In this document: positions 52,029 to 60,918 of the stretch, piece by piece
Layout of the letters: each line of letters begins with the position of its first letter
Numbering within the stretch: the stretch's first letter is position 1
Assembly (NCBI RefSeq): GCF_016587375.1
Contig: NZ_BNJG01000008.1
Coordinates: 1-64,000 of the forward strand
Length of the DNA: 64,000 bases
Source of the DNA: Ktedonobacter robiniae
GTDB taxonomy: Bacteria > Chloroflexota > Ktedonobacteria > Ktedonobacterales > Ktedonobacteraceae
Direction of reading: 5' to 3'
Notes under the pieces: generated by a model
Told to the model about the DNA's origin: nothing
The model's input: only the letters and a program-made list of their open reading frames with translations
Database searches by the model: none
Program-made: the position numbers and the translations under genes

Positions 52029-53830
52029 ATGCGAGATGCCGAAACTGTATTAGGTATCATCCAAGAACGCGGCAGAAAAGGATTGCCGCTGGAAGACATC
52101 TATCGATAACTCTACAATCCAGACCTGTACCTACGAGCATACGCAAGATTGTATTCCAACAAAGGAGCGATGACAAAAGGTACAACCAGCGAAACTGTGG
52201 ATGGCATGTCACTAAAGAAAATCGAGAAGATCATTGACGACCTTTGTCATGAACGCTATCGGTGGACAGCAGTGAGACGGGTCTATATACCGAAGAAAAA
52301 CGGGAAGATGCGACCCCTTGGCATGCCAACGTGGTCAGATAAACTGCTGCAAGAAGTAATACGCCTCATACTTGAAGCATATTACGAACCGCAGATGAGC
52401 AACCACTCTCATGGCTTTCGACCTAAACATGGATGTCATACAGCATTAAATGAGGTGAAACATGTATGGACAGGTACCAAATGGTTCGTCGAAGGAGATA
52501 TTAAAGGATGTTTCGACAATATTGACCACGAAATCATGATGTCGATACTGAAAGAAAAACTTCATGACAATAGGTTTCTACGATTGATAGAAGGTCTACT
52601 CAAGGCAGGGTATTTGGAAGAATGGCATTACCAACGCACCTACAGTGGAACGCCACAAGGTGGGGTGATAAGTCCTATTCTGGCAAATATCTACATGGAC
52701 AGGCTAGACAAGTATGTCGAGAAAGTGCTCTTACCAGCATACAACCGTAAGGAAAAAAGACGAGTCAATCCTGAGTACAAAAGGATACTCGACAAAGCAA
52801 GTAAACTCAGGAAGAGTGGAAAGAAAAAGGAAGCAGCTATGCTCAGAAAGCAACAGCTACAACTTCCTTACTACGATTCTAATGACAGTGAATACCGTCG
52901 CCTGAGATACATACGCTATGCCGACGACTTCCTACTAGGCTTTGCGGGGCCAAAGGCAGAAGCGGAAGATATAAAGGAACAACTGAGAATATTCCTTCAT
53001 GACCATCTCAAGTTGGAATTGAGCCAGGAAAAGACCGTTATCACGCATGCACAAACCAGTGCAGCGCGCTTCCTCGGATACGAGATCGCAACGCAATTTG
53101 CAAATGATAAACTGGCCTCCACGACAAGGAGACGAAGTGTCAATGAACGAATTGAATTGCGAGTGCCATGAGATGTCGTGAAAAAGAACCGCGCCGAATA
53201 CCAAGCAAAAGGAAAACCGATACATCGAATGGAGTTGACCACAGAAAGCGATTACGCAATTGTGGAAAAATACCAGTGGAAGTATCGAGGACTAATGCAA
53301 TATTATGCGCTAGCGATTAACATCGCACGGCTGCAAACATTACACTGGACAATGCGACTCTCATTGCTAAAAACGCTTGCCAGCAAGCATAAAGCAACCG
53401 TCAACCAGATGGCAAAGAAGTATCAGACAGATATGGAAACGCCATATGGAATGATGAAATGCCTAGAGGTAAGAGTAGAAAGAGATGGGAAAAAGCCACT
53501 CATAGCGCAATTCGGCGGTATACCCTGGAGACGACAAGGCAAGGCAATCCTACTGGATACTCCCCTATACCGATAGTCACACCACGAAACGAAATTGTCA
53601 AACGGCCCCTTCGGGATACGTGCGAAATATGCGGAAGTAAGGAAAACATCAGTGTTCATCACATCCGCGCGTTAAAAGACCTAAAGGTAAAGGGAAGAAG
53701 GGAAAAACCCTTATGGATACAAAAGATGGCAGTAATGCACAGGAAAACCCTAGTGGTATGTGGGTACTGCCATTTGGCGATACATATGGGAAAACCCACC
53801 AGACAGCCGACACAAGGACAGGAGTCACCG
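52029..53830 (+). pseudogene. Group II intron reverse transcriptase/maturase with HNH domain, degenerate
   Basis: From ATG at 52029 the frame reads an intron-encoded protein with TAA at 52107-52109 (Gln position in 'IYRQLYNP'), a TGA at 53169-53171, and a +/-1 shift near 53565. The reverse transcriptase part is otherwise complete: 'RRVYIPKKNGKMRPLGMPTW', 'SHGFRPKHGCHTAL', 'GTPQGGVISPILANIYMDRL' and 'IRYADDFLLGFAG' with the YADD site at about residue 297. The maturase region ends 'KAILLDTPL'. In the new frame an HNH domain follows, 'DTCEICGSKENISVHHIRAL' to 'CGYCHLAIH'. With three lesions it is unlikely to make protein. The intron could still splice with help in trans. Confidence 0.85.
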
Positions 53831-53832
53831 GA

Positions 53833-53872
53833 GAGCCGTGTGCTAGGAAACCAGCAAGCACGGTTCGGGGGG
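53833..53872 (+). ncRNA. Domain V of group II intron 1
   Basis: GAGCCGTGTGCTAGGAAACC then AGCAAGCACGGTTCGGGGGG: the stem GAGCCGTG.../...CACGGTTC with the bulge and GNAA-like loop is the conserved catalytic domain V. Confidence 0.85.
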
Positions 53873-56800
53873 GAGCGGATGGAAAAGGAGCAAGCAATTG
53901 AAACCTCGCCAGCCGTTTACCCCACGCAGGAGGCTCAACTTGAGCAATGTTTTGGTGATTGATAGTGACTATACCCCTTTAAATCCGGTGCATCCAGGAA
54001 ACGCGAGGCGCTTGCTCAGGCAAGGGAAAGCAGCCGTGTTTCGGAGATATCCCTTCACTCTTGTGCTCAAACGGGTTGTCGAGCAGCCAGAGGTAGAGCC
54101 ATTGCGCTTGAAACTCGATCCTGGCAGCAAAACCACGGGGATTGCCCTGGTGAATGATGCTAACGGAAAGATTGTTTTTGCGGCTGAACTTGAGCATCGT
54201 GGGCACGTGATTAAAGACAGCCTGGATGATAGAAGGGCAGTTCGTCGCAGCCGACGTAACCGCAAAACACGGTATCGTAAGCCAAGATTTAACAATCGAA
54301 GAAAAAAGAAGGGATGGTTGCCGCCATCGTTGGAAAGTCGCCTTGCCAACATTCTCACGTGGGTAGCTCGCCTGTGTCGCTCTGCTCCCATTGCTGCTCT
54401 GAGCCAGGAATTGGTCAAGTTTGATCTGCAACTGATGGAGAATCCCGACATTGCAGGCGTGGAATACCAGCAAGGGACGCTGCAAGGCTATGAAGTCGGA
54501 GAATACTTGCTGGAAAAGTGGGAACGCAGATGTGCCTATCTGTGGCAAACAAAATGTTCCGCTTCAAGTCGAACATATCCACCCACGTGCTCATGGTGGT
54601 ACCAATCGGATAAGCAATCTTACCCTGGCCTGCGAGCCATGCAATAGTGCCAAAGGGACGCAGGATATTGCGGTGTTTCTTGCGAAGAAGCCTGATGTGC
54701 TCAAGCGGATTCTCGCTCAAGTCAAGAAGCCACTCAAGGATGCCAGTGCTGTCAATGTTACGCGCTTTCTGCGATTCGTTTGTTCCAAAACCGCGTAAGT
54801 GGGGGAGGAACAGCAACGGGATAGATGCCCGTTGACAACTGATAGTTCGACGATGGGCGCAATTCCCATCCCTCCAGGTGAAAAGAGGAACAGCATTCTC
54901 CCCTCGGTAGCGACTGGTCATCAATCCGAGAAGCGGGAGGAAATGGGGCAGAATTGCAAACTCGAGGTGATGAACACCCCTAGCAAGCTGCTATGGCTAG
55001 CGCAAGCGAACCTGCACTTTAACCGTCGTTATAGCAAACAAGCCAAAACGAGTCAACGCAAGTATCACTGAGCCAACGCGGGGCTTGGTCCAAAATGGAC
55101 AAGGATAGGGGCCGACATATGAAGCGGTGATCGGTATTCACCCCCACAAAACCCGGCGGACAGCAGGAGTCCTACGGCAGCGCAAAACGAACTATCGGAA
55201 CGAAGTAACCAGCAGATGGCTCTCATGCGAGGTCGAAAGCATGAGCAGGTACCAACCGCAAGCATCTGTCTGGTGGGATGGCCTGAGAAGCAAACGCCTG
55301 GGGTAATGCCCAGGATACGCTGACGCAGGCCCGATACTGTGGAATGAAGGAGTGCAAGTCGCATGGAAAAAACCAAGGCACCAGACGTAAGTCTGAGTGA
55401 GGAATGGGCTGGACTCCCCTGGCGCAAGCTAGAACAGCACCAGTACCGCCTGCAAAAGCGCATCTTCAAAGCCTCTGAACGTGGAGATCTAAAAACAGTT
55501 CATCAGTTACAGAAATTGTTAATGAAGTCTCGGTCCGCCCGACTCCTGGCCGTACGACGAGTGACTCAAGACAACCAGGGTAAGAAAACCGCTGGCATAG
55601 ATGGAGTAAAATCCGTCCAACCAGCAGGTCGATTTGCGATGGTTGAAGCAATTCACCCAAAACGGATTGCTGGGAGGAAGCCACAACCACTCAGACGCAT
55701 ATGGATACCCAAGCCAGGAAAAACTGAGCAAAGGCCATTGGGCATTCCCGTAATGTTTGACCGGGCATGTCAGGCACTAGCCAAAGCGGCCCTAGAACCA
55801 CAATGGGAAGCCTTGTTTGAGGCCAATAGCTACGGCTTCCGACCGGGACGCGGTGCCCATGATGCTGTAGGAGCAATCTTCAATAATATTCGACTCAAGA
55901 GCAAATATGTTCTGGATGCGGATATTAAGGGCTGTTTCGACAACATCAACCATCAAGCGCTCTTAGAGAAACTGCGCACTTATCCAGCAATGAGGCGACT
56001 GGTTAAAGGCTGGCTCAAGGCTGGAGTCATGGAAGCATTGGAACTTTCCCCAACCAAGGCGGGAACGCCGCAGGGTGGGGTCGTGTCCCCGTTGCTTGCC
56101 AACATTGCCCTCTATGGAATGGAAGAAGCGCTACTAAAAGCCTACATTGGAGAGAACAAGGCCCCCTCCGCACGACGAGGGGCGCCACAACTCATCCGTT
56201 ATGCAGACGATTTTGTCGTGCTTCATGCCCAGGAAACAGAGGTCATTAAGGCGCAACAAATCATTACAAAATGGTTACGAGGCATCGGACTGGAATTGAA
56301 ACCGAGTAAAACGCGGCTCTCCCACACCCTGAAAGAATATCAGGGAAATGTAGGATTCGACTTTCTGGGATTTACTATTCGACAATTCCCCGTAGGAAAA
56401 ACCCATACAAGCAAAGGAAAACCGTCCGGTTTCAAAACGATCATCATGCCGAGTAAAGAAGGCATCCAACGTCATTTGCAAGAACTCAGGAAGATATTGC
56501 AAAAAAGTCAATCGCTCCCGCAAGAGGAAATCATTGACCAACTCAACCCGGTTATCCAGGGTTGGGCGCTGTACTATCGAACGGTCGTATCTGCAAAGTC
56601 TTTTGCGATATGCGATCATCACCTGGTAAGTATGCTTTGGCAGAAGATGACTCGAAAACACCCGAAGAAAGGTGCGGGATGGGTGAAAGGGAAGTATTGG
56701 CGGACAATTGAAGGGAATACCTGGACATATGCCACGCCAGAGGGACCAGAACAGCATGTACTGAGGTGGCATGCAACACCCATCCAACGCCACATAAAGG

Positions 56801-57089
56801 TAAAAGGCAACGCAAGCCCGTTTGACGGAAACCTTCTTTATTGGGCAAAGCGCTTAAAAGATCACCCATTAACAAAAACGACACTGGGAAAACTGCTACG
56901 GAAACAGCAAGGAAAATGCCGTTGGTGTGAACTTTTCTTCAGGGAGGAAGATCAAATAGAGATCGACCACATCACCCCAAGAAGTGAAGGCGGTGGAGAA
57001 GATGGACTGCACCCATTTTCCCGGACAGTGATCGAAGTCAACTTCGCGAAAATATTGTACACTGAGAAAGACGCGAAGGAGAAGAAACG

Positions 57090-57389
57090 ATGCACAAGCG
57101 ACAACACAGCCGAGAATTTAAATTGGATGTTGTCCGTCAGGTGAGTACCGGCCAGAAGCGCCCAGCCCAAGCCTGCCGCGAATATGGGCTGGCTGCAAGT
57201 GTGCTCTCTCGATGGCGCAAGGAGTATGAAGAGCGTGGAGAGTCGGCCTTTTTGTCCACCGAGTCAGGATCAACCAAGGAAGACTCACGGATAGCCGAAT
57301 TAGAACGCTTTTGTGGGCAATTAGCGTTGGAGAATCAGGTGTTAAAAAAAGCCTTGCAGAGCAGAGGGTTGGGGAACGTCACGCCATGA
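57090..57389 (+). CDS. IS3-family OrfA (helix-turn-helix subunit)
   Basis: This 99-residue protein has an HTH_Tnp_1-type N-terminus 'REFKLDVVRQVSTGQKRPAQ' and 'LAASVLSRWRKEYEERGESA', then a leucine-zipper-like coil 'IAELERFCGQLALENQVLKK'. The slippery run AAAAAAG at 57345-57351 near its end would allow a -1 shift into OrfB to make the OrfAB transposase, as known for the family. Confidence 0.9.
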   Translation: MHKRQHSREFKLDVVRQVSTGQKRPAQACREYGLAASVLSRWRKEYEERGESAFLSTESGSTKEDSRIAELERFCGQLALENQVLKKALQSRGLGNVTP

Positions 57390-58243
57390 TTCTTCAGGCT
57401 CATCAAGATCACCCGGACCTCTCGGTGCAGCGGCTGTGCAAAATGTTCTCCGTGAGTCGCAGTTGGTACTATGAAGCGAAGCTCGACCAGGCAGATGAGA
57501 GCGAAACGCAGCTGCGCGATGACATTGAGCGCATCATTTTGGAGTTTCCCGGCTATGGGTATCGTCGTGTCACCCGTGCTCTGGCACGAGCAGGTTGGAA
57601 GGTCAATCATAAACGCGTCTTGCGGATCATGCGGGAAGAATCCTTGTTGTGTCATCTGAAAAAACGGTTTGTGGTAGCAACGACAGACTCGCGGCATCGG
57701 TTCCCGATCTATCCCAATGTGCTGGCCGATCAGGTCCTGACAGCACCTAATCAGGCGTGGGTAGCGGATCTCACCTACATCCGCCTGCGAGGAGCGTTTG
57801 TGTACCTGGCTTGTATCCTGGATGCCTTCTCACGCCGGTGCGTGGGGTGGTTCCTCTCGCGAGAGATGACGACACAGTTGACCCTGACCGCCTTGAGCCA
57901 AGCTATTGCCCAACGCCACCCTGCTCCTGGCTTGATCCATCACAGTGATCGTGGCGTCCAATATGCTAGTCATGATTATGTGGAGCAGTTACAGGCAATT
58001 GGAGCCCACATCAGTATGTCTGCCGTGGGCAATCCGTATGACAATGCCAAAGCCGAAAGTTTCTTTAAGACGTTAAAAATGGAGGAAGTGTATCTCAAAG
58101 AGTACGAATCGTTTGCCGATGCAGAAGCCAATTTAGAGGAGTTCATCGAGCAGGTATATAATACCAAGCGCCTGCATTCGAGCTTGGGATATCTTCCGCC
58201 TGCTGAGTTTGAGGCAGCCTATGCCTCTGTGGCCGGAAGTTGA
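57386..58243 (+). CDS. IS3-family OrfB (DDE transposase)
   Basis: Read alone from ATG at 57386 (overlapping the OrfA stop as ATGA) it has 285 residues; the frame is also open back to 57311 for the OrfAB fusion. The catalytic triad is in 'AWVADLTYIRLRGAFVYLAC', 'LIHHSDRGVQYASHDYVEQL' and 'GNPYDNAKAESFFKTLKMEE'. The HTH_21-like N-terminal part is 'YGYRRVTRALARAGWKVNHK'. No lesion is seen, so the element may still be active. Confidence 0.9.
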   Translation: MILQAHQDHPDLSVQRLCKMFSVSRSWYYEAKLDQADESETQLRDDIERIILEFPGYGYRRVTRALARAGWKVNHKRVLRIMREESLLCHLKKRFVVATTDSRHRFPIYPNVLADQVLTAPNQAWVADLTYIRLRGAFVYLACILDAFSRRCVGWFLSREMTTQLTLTALSQAIAQRHPAPGLIHHSDRGVQYASHDYVEQLQAIGAHISMSAVGNPYDNAKAESFFKTLKMEEVYLKEYESFADAEANLEEFIEQVYNTKRLHSSLGYLPPAEFEAAYASVAGS

Positions 58244-58379
58244 CTTCCTCGTGTGTCCGGCAAAAGGGGTTCACTCCAAGAATTAAGCAACAAGTTTGCA
58301 CTTCATCGCCATTGCCATGACCAGAGGCATGCGAAACACGTTATGGAGTGTGTCAATGACAATCGACCGCAGTATTGAG

Positions 58380-58413
58380 GAGCCGTGTGAGGTGACAAGT
58401 CTCACGCACGGTT
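58380..58413 (+). ncRNA. Domain V of group II intron 2
   Basis: The 34-base stem-loop from GAGCCGTGTGAGGTGACAAG to CACGGTT has the family's GAGCCG/CGGTT pairing and bulge. The domain-VI-like part follows to about 58442. Confidence 0.85.
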
Positions 58414-58947
58414 TTGAAGCCGAGCGGAGAAGGCGACTTCTTCGCTTAGGCAGCGCCTTGCTTGAACGGCTCAAAGCCGTGGGCTTGCCTGTTGAGTGTG
58501 GTAGTGGTGGGTTGACGAAGTTTCATCGTACTACACGAGGACTCCCCAAAAACCACTGGTTGGATGTCGCTTGTGTAGGTAAAAGTACTCCCGTTGCGCT
58601 TTTGAATAAAGGGATTGTGCCACTGTATATTACAGCCACAGGACATGGCAGAAGGCAAATTTGCTCAACGGATAAGTATGGATTCCCGAAGCAGCACAAA
58701 GAGCGCAAAAAGAAATTTCTTGGGTATCAAACGGGTGATATGGTCAAAGCTCTTACTCCCAGGGGTACATTTGAAGGGCGTATTGCCATTCGTCACCGCC
58801 CTAGTTTCCGGCTTGGCAAGGCCGATATTCACCCCAAATATATGTGGTGTGTGCATCGGTCTGATGGCTATGAGTATAGGCAGAAAGGAGTGCGCTATGC
58901 CCCCATGACTAAAGCCAGGGGCACCCGCATGGCGCGATTTTAAGGGT

Positions 58948-59167
58948 GGATGGGAGCCCCTGTCCCGCCCCCTCGCGCGATAATTTGCTGGTACTATATA
59001 TGTATGACAGGGCAGCGATGGACCGAGTCGTGGAGCGGCTGGCTGGAATGGGATATGGCTCTGTTCCGCTAGAGAATCCCTACTGGAGCCCCGACCGCAG
59101 TGTAACCGTGGAAGATCCCGACGGCTGGCGCATCGTCTTGATGCAGATCAAACAGCCAACAAATTAA
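58948..59167 (+). pseudogene. VOC-family gene, 3' half
   Basis: The frame resumes as 'DGSPCPAPSRDNLLVLYMYD', 'DRVVERLAGMGYGSVPLENP' and 'YWSPDRSVTVEDPDGWRIVL', the second module of the VOC protein begun at 51053. It ends at 59167 and is followed by a long perfect hairpin, probably the original gene's terminator. No good start of its own is seen. Confidence 0.85.
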
Positions 59168-59188
59168 TCTTCTTTGTGTGTGAACGAG

Positions 59189-59235
59189 AGAAAAAGCAAC
59201 CTGCTGTGAGCATGTCACAGCAGGTTGCTTTTTCT
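59189..59235 (+). terminator. Perfect 21-bp hairpin after the VOC gene
   Basis: Arms 59189-59209 and 59215-59235 (AGAAAAAGCAACCTGCTGTGA and complement, 21 bases), with A-rich and T-rich outer ends as in a rho-independent terminator. Confidence 0.75.
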
Positions 59236-59523
59236 TATAGCAAAATCAGATCATAGTAATAATCTGCAAATCGTCTTCGTCTATGTTGGCCTTGAGGTCT
59301 CCGCCGTTTTGATTGGCTATAGTTTTTAATCAAGCAGCTCAGTCTTTTTCGCCGCAAGGCGTGTTCACGAAATTCAGAGAGTGCAAAGGGATGCATTGTA
59401 TGGGTGGTATACTCGACCTTGGACGGTTTTCTGACCCACCTATTCTGATCCTGGCCAGCCTGGCTGGTGGCTGGCGGGAAAAAGCATGGGTGAGCACCCT
59501 ATTTAGATTAGAAAGGCAGATCC

Positions 59524-60828
59524 TTGACTATATCGCCTCTTATTGCCCCACTCTCGCTGGCTGGACTTCGCTCCGGCCAACGAGATTTGCTGGCATTCAT
59601 CAGTGGAGTATGCGATCGTATCGATGCGCTTGAGCCACAAATTCAGGCGCTTTTGCCTGAGCCTGGGCGCCGTGAACGACTTCTGGCGGAGGCCGCCAGT
59701 TTGCAACGGCGTTTTCCCGATCCTGCGTTACGCCCACCATTATATGGCGCCTTGCTGGGAATCAAGGATATCTTTAGGACCGATGGTTTTTTGACGCGGG
59801 CGGGATCAGGATTGCCTCCAACTCTCTTTGCAGGCCCGGAGGCAAGTAGTGTCTCCAGACTGCGTGAAGCTGGAGCGCTCGTCCTTGCCAAAACGGTTAC
59901 AGCGGAGTTCGCTTCCGATGAACCGGGGCCGACGCGTAACCCTCATCATCTAGCGCATACTCCTGGCGGATCGAGTAGCGGTTCTGCCGCCGCCGTCGCC
60001 GCTGGCTTCTGCTCACTGGCGTTGGGCACTCAGACTGGAGGCTCCATCATTCGTCCAGCCGCTTTTTGTGGCATTGCTGGTTTTAAGCCTACCTATGGTC
60101 GTATTGCCACAGATGGTATTATTCCCTACGCAGCCTCGCTTGATACCATCGGTCTCTTTGCGCAGGACATAGCTGATATAACCATGGCAGCCTCGTTGCT
60201 CTGCGATGACTGGAGAGCAACGCTGGAGAACGATATCCTTCCGGTGTTGGCTGTTCCAGATGGTTCTTATCTTACTCAGGCCTCGCCAGAGGCCCTGACA
60301 TGCTTTGAGCAACACCTGGCGTCGCTGGCGAAGGCCGGGTATACGCTCAAGCGTGTGCCTGTGCTTAACGGTATTCACGTCCTCAACAGAATGTACCGAG
60401 AGCTTGCTAGCGCGGAGCTGGCCCAGGTCCATATGAACTGGTTCGCAACCTATGAAGCACTCTATCGTCCACGCACAGCCGCGAAAATTCGCGCCGGACA
60501 GCAGGTGGGCCTGGAGCAGGTTGTACAGGCTCGTGAGTACCGAGAGATAATCCGTGCCGAACTGGAGACTTTGATGAGCCAGGAAGGGATCGACCTCTGG
60601 GTATGTCCCGCCGCCACTGGGCCTGCGCCAGAAGGTCTCAACAGTACCGGGGATACCGCCATGAATCTCCCCTGGTCATACACGGGCATGCCCGCGTTGG
60701 CACTGCCTGCAGGACGAGCCAGGAATGGCCTACCGCTGGCCGTACAGATTGTTGCTCCGGCGATGACTGATGAGCAACTCCTGCTGTGGGCAGCACCACT
60801 GGCTAATGTGTTGCTGGAACAGGTTTAG
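59524..60828 (+). CDS. Amidase-signature-family enzyme
   Basis: This 434-residue protein starts with TTG at 59524 after AAAGG. The amidase signature is 'HTPGGSSSGSAAAVAAGFCS' and 'ALGTQTGGSIIRPAAFCGIA', giving the cis-Ser and nucleophile Ser. The catalytic Lys is in 'LYGALLGIKDIFRTDGF'. Members hydrolyse amides by a Ser-cisSer-Lys triad; they include GatA, fatty amide hydrolase and allophanate hydrolase. The C-terminal 'PWSYTGMPALALPAGRARNG' is also usual. Substrate unknown; single gene. Confidence 0.9.
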   Translation: MTISPLIAPLSLAGLRSGQRDLLAFISGVCDRIDALEPQIQALLPEPGRRERLLAEAASLQRRFPDPALRPPLYGALLGIKDIFRTDGFLTRAGSGLPPTLFAGPEASSVSRLREAGALVLAKTVTAEFASDEPGPTRNPHHLAHTPGGSSSGSAAAVAAGFCSLALGTQTGGSIIRPAAFCGIAGFKPTYGRIATDGIIPYAASLDTIGLFAQDIADITMAASLLCDDWRATLENDILPVLAVPDGSYLTQASPEALTCFEQHLASLAKAGYTLKRVPVLNGIHVLNRMYRELASAELAQVHMNWFATYEALYRPRTAAKIRAGQQVGLEQVVQAREYREIIRAELETLMSQEGIDLWVCPAATGPAPEGLNSTGDTAMNLPWSYTGMPALALPAGRARNGLPLAVQIVAPAMTDEQLLLWAAPLANVLLEQV

Positions 60829-60918
60829 GTAAAGGCGCTTTGGTAAGTAAATAATGCTACCAGCCTACCATTTCTGGCTGCAAAAACTTCTCCTGGCTTA
60901 CACATTTTCTTGTAAGTG

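Larger units (their letters stand above)
51379..53920 (+). mobile_element. Group II intron 1 (in the omega-RNA/5' region of iscB)
   Basis: The 5' end is taken at GTGCGTGCCAGC (51379), fitting the GUGYG intron start. The 3' end is near 53920 after domain V (53833-53872) and a domain-VI-like stem. In between lies a reverse transcriptase/maturase frame at 52029-53830 with several lesions. The 51390-52028 part is the structured RNA ahead of the protein and holds no gene. Both ends are estimates within some tens of bases. Confidence 0.7.
57003..58278 (+). mobile_element. IS3-family insertion sequence
   Basis: The left end TGGACTGCACCCATTTTCCC and right end (complement TGGAGTGAACCCCTTTTGCC) are imperfect inverted repeats; the match extends to GAAGTCAACTTC at about 57036 and its complement at about 58237. 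Flanking AGA (57000-57002 and 58279-58281) is the 3-bp target duplication usual for the family. Length is 1276 bp. Two overlapping frames encode the transposase. Confidence 0.9.
55363..58370 (+). pseudogene. Group II intron maturase (RT-HNH) interrupted by an IS3 element
   Basis: The frame from 55363 has an N-terminal region typical of these proteins ('LQKRIFKASERGDLKTVHQL', 'GKKTAGIDGVKS'), the reverse transcriptase ('RRIWIPKPGKTEQRPLGIPV', 'GTPQGGVVSPLLANIALYGM', YADD at residues 280-283), a maturase domain ('INPVIQGWALYYRTVVSAK'-like) and an HNH motif 'GKCRWCELFFREEDQIEIDH'. At 57003 it enters the IS3 element just after 'GGGE'. Removing the element and one AGA copy gives 'GGGEELSNKFALHRHCHDQR', the proper end of the HNH domain, closing near 58370. 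So the intron was intact until the insertion. No other lesion is seen. Confidence 0.85.
54769..58442 (+). mobile_element. Group II intron 2, inserted in iscB, itself carrying an IS3 element
   Basis: Limits are placed by the iscB reading: TTT codon at 54766-54768 and CGC at 58443, which join in frame; a few bases either way are possible. The first bases CTGCGATTCG are like the GTGCG start but not exact. The part 54800-55362 is the structured RNA with no gene. The maturase follows at 55363, and domain V is at 58380-58413. Without the IS3 element it would be about 2.4 kb, normal for a group II intron with an HNH maturase. Confidence 0.75.
53940..58943 (+). pseudogene. iscB: IscB RNA-guided nuclease gene, split by group II intron 2 and with one frameshift
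   Basis: A TTG start at 53940 sits six bases after a perfect AGGAGG. Order: PLMP-like domain 'NVLVIDSDYTPLNPVHPGNA'; RuvC-I 'LRLKLDPGSKTTGIALVND' (Asp60); Arg-rich bridge helix 'DRRAVRRSRRNRKTRYRKPR'; RuvC-II 'ALSQELVKFD' (Glu). An extra C at 54540 shifts the frame at 'RCAY'. Then HNH 'CGKQNVPLQVEHIHPRAHGG' and 'CEPCNSAKGTQD', to 'DASAVNVTRF' at 54768. The rest resumes at 58443: 'RLGSALLERLKAVGLPVECG', RuvC-III 'LPKNHWLDVACVG' (Asp) and a TID-like C-terminus. Joined, about 442 residues with every catalytic residue kept. Splicing of intron 2 would restore the frame; only the single base at 54540 would remain. Confidence 0.85.
51253..58947 (+). mobile_element. IscB (IS200/IS605-type, OMEGA) element carrying two group II introns and an IS3 element
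   Basis: The outer limits are given by the split VOC gene: host sequence ends with CATGT at 51252 and resumes with GGATGGG at 58948 (two bases, GT, occur on both sides, so each limit can shift by two). Without insertion the VOC frame is intact. The left end has a small hairpin (51278-51295, GGCTTG/CAAGCC). The right end has a GCCCC/GGGGC hairpin around 58898-58921, just ahead of the iscB stop. No target duplication is seen, as expected for this family. No TnpA transposase is present, so movement would need one in trans. Confidence 0.8.

Noticed and set aside
53898..53939. Earlier ATG start for iscB at 53898
   Set aside because: The first 14 codons lie in intron 1 domain VI sequence; the TTG at 53940 has a perfect ribosome site and matches the usual IscB N-terminus.
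52029..58370. The two reverse transcriptases as retron or diversity-generating (DGR) enzymes
   Set aside because: Both have maturase and HNH parts and a group II domain V downstream; no msr/msd, template repeat or variable repeat is present.
58296..58442. N-terminal 49 codons of the frame ending at 58943 as part of a separate gene
   Set aside because: They cover the maturase end and intron domain V; IscB similarity begins only at about 58443.
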